Positions 17,653 through 28,400 are shown, counted from the first letter of the stretch. The stretch: 64,000 nt of DNA from an uncultured Microbulbifer sp. (GCF_947498635.1 NZ_CANMKV010000022.1:1-64000), one strand, 5' to 3'. Translations and numbers: made by a program. The notes: generated by a model not told the origin, from the letters alone.

Positions 17653-18240
17653 ATGTATAAACGATCAGCCCAGGTAGGGCTCCAGCGCAATCGCGGCTTC
17701 ACCCTGGTAGAGATTCTGGTGGTTATTGTGATAATCGCCAGCCTAGCGGGTATGGCTATGATGTCTTTGGGCAGTTCCGGGGTACGTGTATGGGAGGGCG
17801 AGACTCAGCGTCTCTCCGCGCTATTGCAGCTGGTTGCCGATCGGGCTCTGATTGACAAAACCCACTATGGCGTGGTGCTAAAGCCTGAGTCTTACATCGT
17901 TGTGCGGTTTGATCCCTCCTCAATGACTTGGCAGGCGCCCGATATGGCTTCGGCCAGCCGGCGCAGTCAGCGCTTTGCGACCCATGAATTTCCCGCCAAC
18001 GTGCGTCTCGAGGTGCTGGAGGGGGCGGATCTTCCCTCAACTGAATCCACCGAGTTTGCCGAAGAGGAGAGTGACGAGGAAGATACCAAGCCACAATTTG
18101 TTGCCCTCTCCAGCGGTGAGGTCCTACCGGTGAAACTGGCGGTCTTCCTGATCGAAGATGGCGATTTTGCTCGCGGCGCGACTATTTCCTACAGCAGCCT
18201 CTACGGCTTGCAATTAGAGTGGCAGGCCGATGACTTATAG
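17653..18240 (+). CDS. gspH: Minor pseudopilin GspH
   Basis: 195 residues. The prepilin leader ends NRG before FTLVEILVVIVIIASLAGMA, followed by the GspH domain (VWEGETQRLSALLQLVADRALIDK, FDPSSMTWQAP). A strongly acidic insert (residues about 133-150, with runs of Glu/Asp) precedes the final strands. It overlaps the gspI start by 11 bp. Confidence 0.94.
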   Translation: MYKRSAQVGLQRNRGFTLVEILVVIVIIASLAGMAMMSLGSSGVRVWEGETQRLSALLQLVADRALIDKTHYGVVLKPESYIVVRFDPSSMTWQAPDMASASRRSQRFATHEFPANVRLEVLEGADLPSTESTEFAEEESDEEDTKPQFVALSSGEVLPVKLAVFLIEDGDFARGATISYSSLYGLQLEWQADDL

Positions 18241-18613
18241 ATACCTACGCCCATCTGTGCAGAGAGGCTTTACCCTCGTTGAGGTATTGATCGCGCTAGT
18301 CATCTTTGGGGTTATCGCGGCCAGTGTATTGCGAACTATGCAGAGCAGTGTGCAGCGCCAGCGGGTGATGGAAGAACGGCTCGCGGCGAACTGGGTGGCG
18401 CAACAAGTACTTTCTCAGGTGCGCCTACAAACCCCTTGGCCGCCAATTGGGGAAAAGAAGGACGAGGTGGCCTTTGCCGCGAGGGACTGGGAAGTGACCG
18501 CCCGTGTAGAGGCTACCAGCGAAGAGCGTCTGCGCCACATCACGATCGAGGTAGGGTATCCCGATGCGGAAAACCCGACTCTGACACTCGATGCCTGGGC
18601 GGCGCAGGAGTAG
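18230..18613 (+). CDS. gspI: Minor pseudopilin GspI
   Basis: 127 residues. The leader QRG is followed by FTLVEVLIALVIFGVIAASVL and the GspI-type segment NWVAQQVLSQVRLQTPWPPIGEKKDEVAFAARDWEV. Part of the GspIJK tip complex. It overlaps the gspH stop. Confidence 0.94.
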   Translation: MTYRYLRPSVQRGFTLVEVLIALVIFGVIAASVLRTMQSSVQRQRVMEERLAANWVAQQVLSQVRLQTPWPPIGEKKDEVAFAARDWEVTARVEATSEERLRHITIEVGYPDAENPTLTLDAWAAQE

Positions 18614-18618
18614 CTTCG

Positions 18619-19392
18619 ATGAAGATCCCCACACACATCCCGCCACTGAAGGCTCAGTCCGGTTTTACCCTGGTCGAAGTGCTCGTCGTACTGGTCCTTG
18701 TGGCGATCATTAGTGTCGGCTCTTTTTCCCTTTTGGATGTTTTTCACAATACGGACAATATCGTTGAGCGGCGTGCCGAAGAGCTGCGCCGCTTCTCCAT
18801 GGCGCTTTACCGCCTGGAGGATGACTTGCGTCAGGTTACAGCGAGGCCGGTAAAGAATGCCTATACAGGCTATGAGCCCGCATTCCGTGGAGATGAGGAC
18901 GAATTCGAATTTACTCGTCTGGGAGCGGCAAATCTCACCGGGGAGCCTCGAGGGGAGATACAGCGTCTGGGCTATAGCATCGGCTACCCAGAGAGCGATG
19001 AACGTAGCTCGTTCAGCGAGGAAGAAGACACCGGCGCATTATTGTTGCGCAGCCGCTGGCAGGTACTGGACCGCGGGCCGGATTCAGAACCTATTGTCGA
19101 GCCTTTGCTAGCGGGGGTCGAGAGCCTGACCCTCAGGTATTTTGATTCGGATTCCGATGCCTGGGTGGCTCAGTGGCCGCCGGCCGGTTCTCCGACACCC
19201 CCTACAAGTGCCAACAGTCGGTTACCAAAAGCGATTGAGCTTGTCTTGCTCACCCACCAGTACGGGGAAATTCGCCGAGTCTTTTCTTTCTCCTCAGTGG
19301 ATTACAGTTCTTCCGGGGGGGGATCGCCAAACGGTAATCCTGGGTTAAATCGTAATCCGGGGAGTACTAACACCGGGGGAAATGGTAATTGA
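18619..19392 (+). CDS. gspJ: Minor pseudopilin GspJ with an extended Gly/Asn/Pro tail
   Basis: 257 residues from the ATG at 18619. The leader ends QSG before FTLVEVLVVLVLVAIISVGSF. The GspJ core follows (RRFSMALYRLEDDLRQVTARPVKNAYTG). The last 28 or so residues are a low-complexity Gly/Asn/Ser/Pro tail, unusual for GspJ. Its TGA overlaps the gspK ATG by one base. Confidence 0.93.
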   Translation: MKIPTHIPPLKAQSGFTLVEVLVVLVLVAIISVGSFSLLDVFHNTDNIVERRAEELRRFSMALYRLEDDLRQVTARPVKNAYTGYEPAFRGDEDEFEFTRLGAANLTGEPRGEIQRLGYSIGYPESDERSSFSEEEDTGALLLRSRWQVLDRGPDSEPIVEPLLAGVESLTLRYFDSDSDAWVAQWPPAGSPTPPTSANSRLPKAIELVLLTHQYGEIRRVFSFSSVDYSSSGGGSPNGNPGLNRNPGSTNTGGNGN

Positions 19393-20405
19393 TGAAGGCA
19401 GGTAAATCACCAAAGGCTTTGCACTGCCAACAGGGTGTAGCCTTGATCACCGTTCTGTTAGTTATGGTGATTGCTATTGCGCTGGTTTCCCATGCGATTA
19501 CCCGCGATCAGATTGCCATCACCCGCAGTGGCGCGCTCTTGGCCAATACTCAGTTAGCCGAATTTGTCGCCGGGGCAGAGGCCTGGAGCCGGGTAGCGCT
19601 GCTCAAAGATTTCGAAGAGGATGAAGAAGCTGATGAGCCCGCCGATCACGCACTTGAGGCCTGGGCTTCCCCAGCGCTGCAATTCAATCCCGACAACGGC
19701 AAAATACGCATAAATATCAAAGACTTAAACTCTTGTTTTAACGTTAATAATCTGGCTGAGGCCAGCGCCAATGATCAGTTTGATATTTTTCGAAGGCTGG
19801 TGAGTAATGTCACCGGAAAATCTGATTTGGCCGGAGCAATTGCCGATTGGATTGATGACAATGACACCCCGCGCACGTCGGCAACGGAGGACGATGGCTA
19901 CCTCGGCAGGGAGGTTGCGCACCGCACCCCTGACACCCTGATCAGCGATGTATCCGAGCTGTCAGCGGTACAGGAGATGGAACAGGAGGATTGGCAGAAA
20001 CTCGCCCCTTTTCTCTGCGCCCTGCCTGAGACCGAAAGCAAGATCAATATCAATTTAGCTTCACAGGAGCTGGTTGAGGCGGTAGACCCCTCCGCGAGTG
20101 TGGCTAAGTTGCTGCAGTTCCGCGAATCTGGTGGCATCTTGAGTCAGTCGGGGGATTATTCCTCCTACAACATCACCAAAACAGACCCGTTTAGTTTTCA
20201 CAGCCAGCACTTTTTGGCGCGCATTGCTGTCCAACTGGGGGATAGTGAAGATTACCGTCAGTATTGGGAGACCGCCCTGTGGCTTGATGAGGATGGAGAT
20301 GGAGCGGTTAAAGTAGTGCAGCGCCAGCGCCGCACTTTTTCTGGTGCAATGATGCAGGAGTTACTCGACTACGACGGTACCGTAGCGGGTGAAGATAGTA
20401 GATAG
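19392..20405 (+). CDS. gspK: Type II secretion minor pseudopilin GspK
   Basis: 337 residues from the ATG at 19392. The leader ends CQQG and the mature N-terminus VALITVLLVMVIAIALV lacks the +5 Glu, as is normal for GspK. The large inserted alpha domain (SCFNVNNLAEA, IADWIDDNDTPR, INLASQELVEAV) is present. It caps the pseudopilus tip with GspI and GspJ. Confidence 0.94.
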   Translation: MKAGKSPKALHCQQGVALITVLLVMVIAIALVSHAITRDQIAITRSGALLANTQLAEFVAGAEAWSRVALLKDFEEDEEADEPADHALEAWASPALQFNPDNGKIRINIKDLNSCFNVNNLAEASANDQFDIFRRLVSNVTGKSDLAGAIADWIDDNDTPRTSATEDDGYLGREVAHRTPDTLISDVSELSAVQEMEQEDWQKLAPFLCALPETESKININLASQELVEAVDPSASVAKLLQFRESGGILSQSGDYSSYNITKTDPFSFHSQHFLARIAVQLGDSEDYRQYWETALWLDEDGDGAVKVVQRQRRTFSGAMMQELLDYDGTVAGEDSR

Positions 20406-20418
20406 CCAATAAGATTGT

Positions 20419-21747
20419 ATGTTTAAAAAGAAAAGCGTAAATGAAATCGGCATGCCTGCAGCCCCACCGAAGCCCGCTTTGGTCATGCTGCGGCTCTCTG
20501 AAAATAGCGATGATCAGCTCACCCTGCACCAGTGGGAGGGGGGTGAGTGGCGGCAGCTGGCACTGGATGATGCATTCCTTTCGGCTTTTGACCCTGAATT
20601 TGAAACGGCCACCGAGAGTGAAATTCTCCCAGCGTTGAATTTACCTGAGGGAAGCAAAGCCCTCCTACTGCTGCCCGGCAACTGGGTTTGGAGTGGCGTT
20701 GAAGCTATTCCAAAAGCAGCCAGGCGCCAGACAAACGCTATTGGTTATATGGTGGAAGAGCAGCTAGCCGAGGATGTAGAAGATCTACACTTTGTCTGCT
20801 CGCCTCGTCATGGTGATATTTGCAGTATTTATGCGATTGCCAAAGACAAGATGGACATCTTGCACAGCCAGTTGGAGCGGCTCAACTGGTCGCTAATAGC
20901 GGCGCTGCCTGAATACCAGCTCTTGGACCTGCTCGAGAGTGACCTCTCTCTATGGCTAGAAGGTGAGCAGGCCCATATTTGGCAGAAAAGTGGCCAAGGG
21001 TTATCAATTCGTCGTGAATATCTCCAGCCTCTACTCGGCTCTCTGCTCGGTGAGGGCGATGCACCTGAAGAAAACACCAGCGAAGAGCCGGAGGGGAAGA
21101 GCTTACTGTTGCTGGGCGCGGGAGAAGGGGATGGCCTTATCGTGGCCGAATTGGAATCCCTCTTCGACGATCGACTACAGAGTAATCAGCGCCCCCCTGA
21201 AGACATTTTTTTGGAGCGATATAAGCCGGGTATCCTCGCCAATCTGCTCAGTGGTGATTACCAGCTTTCCACAGGGGAAAGTAACTCTGTATGGTGGGTG
21301 AAACCCGCTAAAGTGGCCGCTTTCTGTTTCGCTGCTCAACTTCTCTTTTTTGTTGGGGCGGGAGCCTTTTACCACTGGCAAGCCGAGCAAGCGGAAGAGC
21401 AAGCGCGCACCATGTTCACCGAGCTGTTTCCCAATGTTCGCCCTTCAGCCCAGTTGCGCAGGCAGCTCAATGGTTTCTTGAAAGGCGCCGGTAATCAGGG
21501 CGGTACCTTTACCACTCACATGCAGCAGTTGAGTGAAGTGTGGACAGAGCAGCGGGGTAAAGAGCTGAAGTTGCAATCTCTGCGTTTTGACGGTCAGCGT
21601 GGCGAAATGGTACTGCAGTTGAAGGCACAAAGCCTTTCAGACCTGGATACCTTTGTTAGCAAGCTATCCAGTAGTGGTTTACGCGCTGATCTGCTCGGGG
21701 CCAATGAGCTGAAGAAGGGTGTTTCCGGGCGGGTCCGTGTGCGCTAG
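20419..21747 (+). CDS. gspL: Type II secretion protein GspL
   Basis: 442 residues. The cytoplasmic actin-like domain (about residues 15-280) recruits GspE, a single membrane helix lies at about residues 298-318 (KVAAFCFAAQLLFFVGAGAF), and a periplasmic ferredoxin-like domain completes it. RQTNAIGYMVEEQLAEDVEDLHF is a typical GspL segment. It sits 13 bp after gspK. Confidence 0.92.
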   Translation: MFKKKSVNEIGMPAAPPKPALVMLRLSENSDDQLTLHQWEGGEWRQLALDDAFLSAFDPEFETATESEILPALNLPEGSKALLLLPGNWVWSGVEAIPKAARRQTNAIGYMVEEQLAEDVEDLHFVCSPRHGDICSIYAIAKDKMDILHSQLERLNWSLIAALPEYQLLDLLESDLSLWLEGEQAHIWQKSGQGLSIRREYLQPLLGSLLGEGDAPEENTSEEPEGKSLLLLGAGEGDGLIVAELESLFDDRLQSNQRPPEDIFLERYKPGILANLLSGDYQLSTGESNSVWWVKPAKVAAFCFAAQLLFFVGAGAFYHWQAEQAEEQARTMFTELFPNVRPSAQLRRQLNGFLKGAGNQGGTFTTHMQQLSEVWTEQRGKELKLQSLRFDGQRGEMVLQLKAQSLSDLDTFVSKLSSSGLRADLLGANELKKGVSGRVRVR

Positions 21748-21791
21748 GCGCACCGGGCAAATGGCAGAGAGAATTTGGTGGTTATTGAGAT

Positions 21792-22277
21792 ATGAAAGAA
21801 CAAATCGCGCAGTGGAAACAGAAATGGCACGCACTGTCATCCAGTGACCAACGCGCCCTCGGTGCCCTTGGCCTATTTGCAGGTGGTCTTTTTATCGTCT
21901 ACGGCCTATTCAGCCCGGCGAAGGGCTTTTTCGATGAGTCCCGTACCCGTGCGGAAGAATCTAGGGAACTGGTACAGTGGATGGAGTCCCAGCGCCCCGT
22001 CCTCTCTCGTATCAAGCCTAATGGGGCTGGTGGCAAAGCCTCGGGAACTCTTCTGCAACGAGTGACTAACGCGGCCAAGCAAAATCGGGTCACCATTAAG
22101 CGCTTTGAACCGGAGGGGGAGAATCGTATCCGTCTTTGGGTTGAGGAAGTGCGCTATCAGGACCTGCAGCCATGGCTCAACCAACTGATGAAAGAGCAGT
22201 TGGGAGTGCGCACCATTAATCTCGATGCATTATCGGAGCAGGGTATGGTTTCTGCTCGCCTGACTATAGAGGGCTGA
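21792..22277 (+). CDS. gspM: Type II secretion protein GspM
   Basis: 161 residues. A short cytoplasmic N-terminus (WKQKWHALSSSDQRALGALG) precedes one membrane helix at about residues 22-42 and a periplasmic ferredoxin-like domain that pairs with GspL. It is the last gene of the operon; gspN and the prepilin peptidase gspO are not in this locus. Confidence 0.9.
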   Translation: MKEQIAQWKQKWHALSSSDQRALGALGLFAGGLFIVYGLFSPAKGFFDESRTRAEESRELVQWMESQRPVLSRIKPNGAGGKASGTLLQRVTNAAKQNRVTIKRFEPEGENRIRLWVEEVRYQDLQPWLNQLMKEQLGVRTINLDALSEQGMVSARLTIEG

Positions 22278-22522
22278 GAGTTGAGGGGCTGAGCCTCTCG
22301 CTTCCCATTGGGGAGACACGGTGTAGAAACCGGTTCCCCTTTGACGATCACTTGTCAGTTTGTACATATTTTTCCTAAGAACTCTTCTTTATCAAAGACT
22401 ACGTGCTGCCTAATAGCGGGATGCGCGGCCTCTATACCATCCATGCCACTAGCCCCCAGTTTTCGCCAGAATTGTCGCCGAAAGCCCTATACTGAAGTCA
22501 GGAAGTGGAAAAAGGTGCCACT

Positions 22523-22795
22523 ATGCTTTTCAAAGATGTAACCACCAAGCACTTGGTTGAGGTGGCCGATGTCGTCACACTCTCTAATCCCTATGAGCTG
22601 ACAGTGGTTGGCCGCTATTTATGGGGCGAAGAGATCCAAGATCCAGAGGTCTTTGATAAAACAGACCTGTGTTTTCTGTCTGGAGAGCCACTGCCTAGGT
22701 GTTGGCACGATAGCCGCTACCGTGAGAAGGAAGTACGACGTTTGCGATGTGGTACTCACGCCCAGGAAGATGGGGACTATTATCAGGGTGCTTGA
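22523..22795 (+). CDS. Small conserved hypothetical protein
   Basis: 90 residues from the ATG at 22523; an in-frame start at 22505 would add six residues. The pattern MLFKDVTTKHLVEVADVVTLSNP, then GRYLWGEEIQDPEVFDKTDLCFLSGEPLPRCW, recurs in my memory of short gammaproteobacterial hypothetical proteins, without an assigned function. It is soluble, with no signal peptide. Confidence 0.65.
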   Translation: MLFKDVTTKHLVEVADVVTLSNPYELTVVGRYLWGEEIQDPEVFDKTDLCFLSGEPLPRCWHDSRYREKEVRRLRCGTHAQEDGDYYQGA

Positions 22796-22903
22796 ACTGC
22801 CAGTCATGTGAGTTGGTATGCTGACCGACAGTATTCGGCCAAGTCTTACCAGTAGCCGGCAAGCACTGTACAATGCGCGGCAATTTTCTAAGCGAAGAAT
22901 TGC

Positions 22904-23107
22904 ATGACTTTTGAGCAGTTTGAAGAGTATTCCCTATGGTTGGGGATCGGCGCACTTATCCTATTTATGGTGTTTATTGTCTGGAACCTGGCCAAGGACT
23001 CCAAGGCGGGTAGGTTCGGCACCTTTATCCTGTTTACGGCGCTGGGCCTGGGCTTGCTCGGGTTTATTATAAAAACAGTACTGGTTGAAGTACTTGGGAT
23101 AGGCTAG
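22904..23107 (+). CDS. DUF2788-family small membrane protein
   Basis: 67 residues with two membrane helices (about 12-28 and 37-60) and the family-like start MTFEQFEEYSLWLGIGALILFM. Function unknown. It sits 46 bp before the sensor-kinase-like gene on the same strand and may be co-transcribed. Confidence 0.75.
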   Translation: MTFEQFEEYSLWLGIGALILFMVFIVWNLAKDSKAGRFGTFILFTALGLGLLGFIIKTVLVEVLGIG

Positions 23108-23152
23108 GGGCCCTTATGTCACCGGATACCCAATGCTTCAGGGAAGGTCGCC

Positions 23153-25363
23153 ATGACGTTATTTGATCGCCCTGAACTGAAAGTGCAGAAGGATAGGCGC
23201 ATTTGTCGTGCCACCGATATGCGCATTGCCAAGTACAGTCGGCGGGGGATGATACTCTCCTTCTGTGCCTTCCTAATTGCGGCCACCATCGGCGACATGC
23301 GCCTTGAGGCTCCACGCCTGCTGCTCATCCTTGGGGCTGGGCTGGTGGTACTTACGTTGATTCGCGGTTACTACGTTTTTCGCTTTAGTCACCTTTACAG
23401 CGCAGGGCCAAATCGCTGGAGAAATCACTACTTTTTTATTTCGATTCTCGGTTCGATCTGGTGGGGCTTGATCCTATTTTACTTCGTTTACCTGATGGGG
23501 TTTGCTCCCGAGACCCACTTCCTGTGGATCTACTCTGTCATTTTTTGTTCGAGTGTGACGACGGTATTTTCACCGTACCACCGCTTTCTTGCCTGGTTTA
23601 CCGCCACCTCTCTGTTACCTGCTGCACTAATGGCCCTTTTCTCCGGCATGATTCTCGGTACCATCTACGGCACTTTGACTCTGGCCTTTATCTGGTTGAC
23701 CGCTCATCAGGGGCGACGCGAGTCGGAAAATTATTGGGAGCGGCTCTCAGCGATGCAAGAGTTGCAACAGCGTGCCAGTAGTCTTGCCGCCGCGCGCAAG
23801 CACTCTGAAGCAGCCGTAGAATTGACCAATGAGTTTATTGTCAATATCGGTCAGGAGTTTCGCAGCCAGTTATCCGATGCATTGGGGGCCCTATCGCTGT
23901 TAGAAGCGGAGCCTCTCAGCGAGCGACAGAAAGAGTGGGTTGGGTTGGCCAAAACAGCCAGCAGCCAACAACTTAAGCTTGTCGACAATGTTGGTTTGTT
24001 TACCCGTGTTGCGCGTAAGGATATCCGTATGCGCCAGGGGCCGTTCAACCTGGTAAAAACCATCGAGAAGTCCTTTAAGTTCGCCGCGCGCGCTGCTCAC
24101 AGTCAGTCTCTGGAATTTAATTTCCAGATTGATGACAGCCTGCCGGTGATGGTGACTGGTGATAACCGAAAAACCGCACAACTCATCCGTAACCTGGTGG
24201 ATTCTGCCACCGGTATCGCCCAGCGCGGCGAACTTTGGGGCGAAGTGAGTTTTACCCCAATCACATCCGTTGAAGGGCAGCTGAACATTACCCTGAGGGA
24301 CGATGGGCGGGGTGAAATCCTTCCCGATGAAAGCGAATTGTTTGGAGCCTTTTCCAGGATGGACACCAACCAGGTGACCACTGGGCTCGGTCTTTCAATT
24401 GCCAAAGGTCTGGCAGAGGCTATGGGCGGCTATTTGCAACTGCATTCCAACCAGGACGGCAATCGCTATCAGGTGGTGGTTAAGTTCAGTATGGAACCCA
24501 ACCAGCGCACTTATCTCACTCCGGATCGACGGCTGCAAGATAGCGAAGTTTTATTGATACACCAAAAGGGCCTGTTTATTTCTGGTCTTGTACAGGTGCT
24601 TCGCTCATTTGGGATGGACGTTAAATCCCTGCGCTGGTGTGAGGGGTGTGAATGTGAGGTGCAGCAGCTTCTCCAGCAGGCCCTGGAGCGTGGTCAGTTA
24701 GTGTTACTGGTGCCCGCCATGGGGGATGACACGCTGTTTAATTCTGTCACCCCGTTTTTTGAACAGGCCCACAGTGAAAATAGGGATTGTCCGCTGATTT
24801 GCCTCGGTGGTTTTGGCCAGAAGTCTGCTTTCGTACAGCTCCAGCAGCTTGTGCCCTCAGCGCTTTATCTGGGGCGCCCGGCAACTCGCAAAGAGTTGCA
24901 CGATACCCTGGTGGAGAGAACCGTTGGCGGAACCAAGAGAACCACCCGTCGAGTGGTCACCGGTGGTGCCGATCACCCGCGGCAATATTCCCTGCTGTTG
25001 GTTGAGGATTCGCGTCCGCACCAATGGGTAACTGAGGAAATGCTGCAGGCACTTGGCTATCAAGTGGATATTGCCGGTAATGGTGAGGAGGCCATGGTCC
25101 GACTGTCGGAGGGACACTACGACCTTGCGCTGGTGGATTGTCAGCAAAATACTGATCACAGTGCTGAAATTATTGAGATGTTGCGTCGATGGGAGACCGA
25201 GCACAGACCGGATGATCGATTGCCAATTGTTGCCCTGACTAGCACAACGGAAGAGCAGTTTGAAGGGCGCTGTTTGGCGGCGGGAATGGACGATTTTCTG
25301 ACCAAGCCCTTGAGTAAGGATTTGTTACGGGAGACTTTAGCCCGTTGGTTGGGTAGTGCTTAA
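23153..25363 (+). CDS. Hybrid sensor kinase homologue with a replaced phospho-accepting histidine
   Basis: 736 residues. There are about six membrane helices between residues 30 and 190, then a dimerisation helix where FIVNIGQEFRSQL aligns with the usual FLANMSHEIRTPL, so the phospho-accepting His is Gln234. The ATPase domain keeps the G1 (DDGRG) and G2 (GLGLSIAKGLAEAMGG) boxes, but the N-box NLVDSAT lacks the second Asn. A degenerate receiver-like segment spans about 460-600. The C-terminal receiver (about 618-735) is intact, with acidic pair ED, Asp662, Thr and Lys (TKPL). It looks like a pseudokinase or phosphatase, or a receiver fed by another kinase. No output domain is present. Confidence 0.85.
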   Translation: MTLFDRPELKVQKDRRICRATDMRIAKYSRRGMILSFCAFLIAATIGDMRLEAPRLLLILGAGLVVLTLIRGYYVFRFSHLYSAGPNRWRNHYFFISILGSIWWGLILFYFVYLMGFAPETHFLWIYSVIFCSSVTTVFSPYHRFLAWFTATSLLPAALMALFSGMILGTIYGTLTLAFIWLTAHQGRRESENYWERLSAMQELQQRASSLAAARKHSEAAVELTNEFIVNIGQEFRSQLSDALGALSLLEAEPLSERQKEWVGLAKTASSQQLKLVDNVGLFTRVARKDIRMRQGPFNLVKTIEKSFKFAARAAHSQSLEFNFQIDDSLPVMVTGDNRKTAQLIRNLVDSATGIAQRGELWGEVSFTPITSVEGQLNITLRDDGRGEILPDESELFGAFSRMDTNQVTTGLGLSIAKGLAEAMGGYLQLHSNQDGNRYQVVVKFSMEPNQRTYLTPDRRLQDSEVLLIHQKGLFISGLVQVLRSFGMDVKSLRWCEGCECEVQQLLQQALERGQLVLLVPAMGDDTLFNSVTPFFEQAHSENRDCPLICLGGFGQKSAFVQLQQLVPSALYLGRPATRKELHDTLVERTVGGTKRTTRRVVTGGADHPRQYSLLLVEDSRPHQWVTEEMLQALGYQVDIAGNGEEAMVRLSEGHYDLALVDCQQNTDHSAEIIEMLRRWETEHRPDDRLPIVALTSTTEEQFEGRCLAAGMDDFLTKPLSKDLLRETLARWLGSA

Positions 25364-25402
25364 ATTCGTTTGAGCAGGCCTATTTATAGGTTTGAAAATA
25401 GG

Positions 25403-25431
25403 AAAGCCGCGGCAATTGCCGCGGCTTTTTT
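25403..25431 (+). terminator. Bidirectional terminator between the pseudokinase and the TonB receptor
   Basis: AAAGCCGCGGC-AATT-GCCGCGGCTTTTTT: an 8-bp GC stem with A-run and T-run flanks. It serves both convergent genes. Confidence 0.93.
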
Positions 25432-25435
25432 GTAC

Positions 25436-28400
25436 TTAGAATTCGTAGCGTATTCCCATACGGGCGCTCCAAAGGGAAGCCGCTGTAAAGCGGGTTTGAC
25501 CAGCTGGATCGTTGAATTCGTTAAATACAAATCGGCCCTGCTCATCAATGTTCGCATCTACAGCAGCCTGGAAGCGTGGGAAGGCACCCTCGTACATTAC
25601 TCCCCAATCGTCGTTTAGCAGGTTGCCAAGGTTCTCGATGACAAAGAAAGCATTGAGTCTGTCGTCGGCGCGCCAGCCTGGTAGCTCCTGGTCAACACGC
25701 AGGTCGAATTTGGTCCACCAATTGCTGCTGAGGGAGTTGCGCTCCATAGTGCCGCTATCTAGGTCTTCAGAATCGATCCATGCGAAAAATGCGTCGGTAT
25801 CGAAGTCTTCCCCAAAGACAACATTGGCATCGTCTAAATCTGTCGGAACATAGAGCAGGCCACGCCCTCGTCCCCCATCACCAAAGATATAATTGGAGAA
25901 GGTGTAGGAATAGGGAACGCCTTCATTTGCACTACCGAAGAGCGTAAAGCGAGTTTTATACCCAGCTAGAAACTCGCGGGCATAGTCCAACTTCAGTGTA
26001 AAACGGTGTGGCACCACGTAGTTGGAAGTCGCCGTACCTGGGTCTTGAGCGTCTACCGTGGCGATAGTGGTGTAGTTAGAATAGGCCACTGAACTGGTCA
26101 TGGGGTTCACGTCTTTAGCATCGGTATAGGCGTATCCCACCGCTACATCCAGACCGAAGTCGAAAGACTTACTGAGCCCCAATGAGATAACACTGGAGTA
26201 ACCGGAATCACCCTTAACATTGGTGAGCATGTAGTCCCCCCTGCGGCCATTAGCGTTGGCGTAAACCGGGCGGCCATCGGCTGCGGCACTAGCCTGCTCT
26301 AAAGATAGGTCTTGAATTATGGCTGCATCTTTATAGTCGCTGTAGAGATAGTCTACAGTGACTAGATAACCAGATTCAAACTCATAGCTCCCCCCAAGTG
26401 CATATTTCCAAACGGATGGAACCTCAAAGTCTGGGTCCATCATGTTTACGCCACCTAAAGAGCCGTCTCCACTAGCAACTTGATTGTAGAGGGACTGTGG
26501 TACGTCGAAAATTGGAGTGCCGTTACCAGTCCAATCCATATCAAACAAAGGAGTGCCGCTGGTATCAGTGGCTTCAATTTGTATAACGCCGTTATTGGAG
26601 TAATTGTTGGAAATCCACACATTCGGATTGCCACCTGAGTAGAGGCCAACCCCACCGTGCAGCTCAAGGTTATCATCGACATTCCAGTTCAAGCCCAGTC
26701 GGGGTTGCAGTAGGCCGAGACCGTCTATGGTGTGCTGATTGGAGAAGTTATAAGCTGCTGTAAAATCTGTATTGGCTACAGGCTCGTCATCGCTGCTGTA
26801 ACGATCGTAGCGTAGGCCGGCGACGACGGTGAGGTCGACGTCGGCAAAAGTGTACTCATCCTGCACGTAGAGAGTGTCGATATCGTATGCAAATTCAGCG
26901 GCGGCATCCAAGATATTGTTGGTACCAATAGCATTCTCATAAATAATTAAGTCGGCAACGCCTTGCTCAAAATTTTCAATACTACTAAAGCGATATTCAC
27001 CAGCGGCTTCCTGAATAAACAGATTGTAAATATCGAAATTTTCGTGCTCGTAGCCGGCAGTTAGGTTGTGCTCACCCAAAAGCAGTTTGCCCGCGAGTTT
27101 AAAGGTCAGGTTATCGTAGCTCAACTTGTTGGCGTGACGGGAGTCATCTGCACCGAGATAAACAGTAGCACCTGTGTCACTGCCATCGTTGTCGTGATCG
27201 TAGGAAGTGCTGATTTGCACTTCACCAAAATCAGTCCCTTCCAGCGAAATCTGATGGTTATCCAGCTCGGAATAACCAATCTTTATTTCAGTAGAGAAGA
27301 TGTCACTCCAGTCTGAAAATAACTGCACGACGTAGGAGTTCAGCTCTGCCCCGCGCTCATAGTAATGATTGGACAGTTCCAGCTCATCGGGATCGCCATC
27401 GGCCTCGGCAATAGAAAAACCATCGTTGTAGTTGTAAGTAAATGCGGCGCGATGGTTTTCAGAAATATTCCAGTCGAACTTGACTAGCAGTTTCTCATCT
27501 TCTTCCGGAAGGCTGTTGGGTAAGCTGCCCGGATTGTAACCGTAGACCTCGTTGGAAATTCGTACAATTTCGTCCAATTGAGCCTGGGATACGCCCTGGA
27601 CTTCAGTAGCGGCATTGCTACCAACTGGGCCCCGGTCAAAAGTAGCGATACCATCGAGTTTCTCATAGGCTGCAAAAAAGAAAAGCTTATCCTCGATAAT
27701 GGCGCCGCCAAGGGTTGCGTTGTAACGCTTTTCATCAAACTTGGCTACGTTGATGTCCTCTCCTTCTAGCGAGTCCCCGCGAAAAGCATCATCGGTATAA
27801 TCATAGAAAAAAGAACCGTGCCACTCATTGCTGCCGGACTTGGTCACTGCATTGATATTACAGGCGCTGAAGCCACCATACTGTACGTCAAATGGTGCCA
27901 GCTCGACGGCTACCTGATCGATAGCGTCATAGGAGAATGGCATACGTTCAGTTGGATAGCCGTTACTATTCAAACCAAAGTTGTCATTCATACGCACGCC
28001 GTCAACAGTCAGGCTATTGAAGCGAGGGTTGGCTCCCGCACATTGGATGGAATCGTAATTGGCTTCATCGATATAAATTCGCGGGTCCAAGCGCAACAAA
28101 TCCTTGATATCGCGGTTGATGGCGGGGGCGCTCGCAAGGTCATCGCTATTGAAATGTGATGCCGGGCCCATTGCTTGGCGGGAGGTATTGATAGCTCGAC
28201 CGAGAACATTGACCTCTTCAATATTGGCGGTATCCAGAGATACTATTAGAGGCAGGCTATCACCCAAAGAGAGGTAGATATCTTCAAAGGTACGATCCCC
28301 TTGATCGGATTCTATGATGACGGTGTAGGGCCCGCCGGCACGTAAGCCGCTCAGGTTGAATTGACCGGACTCTCCAACTTCTGTTACCCGCCGACTGTTG

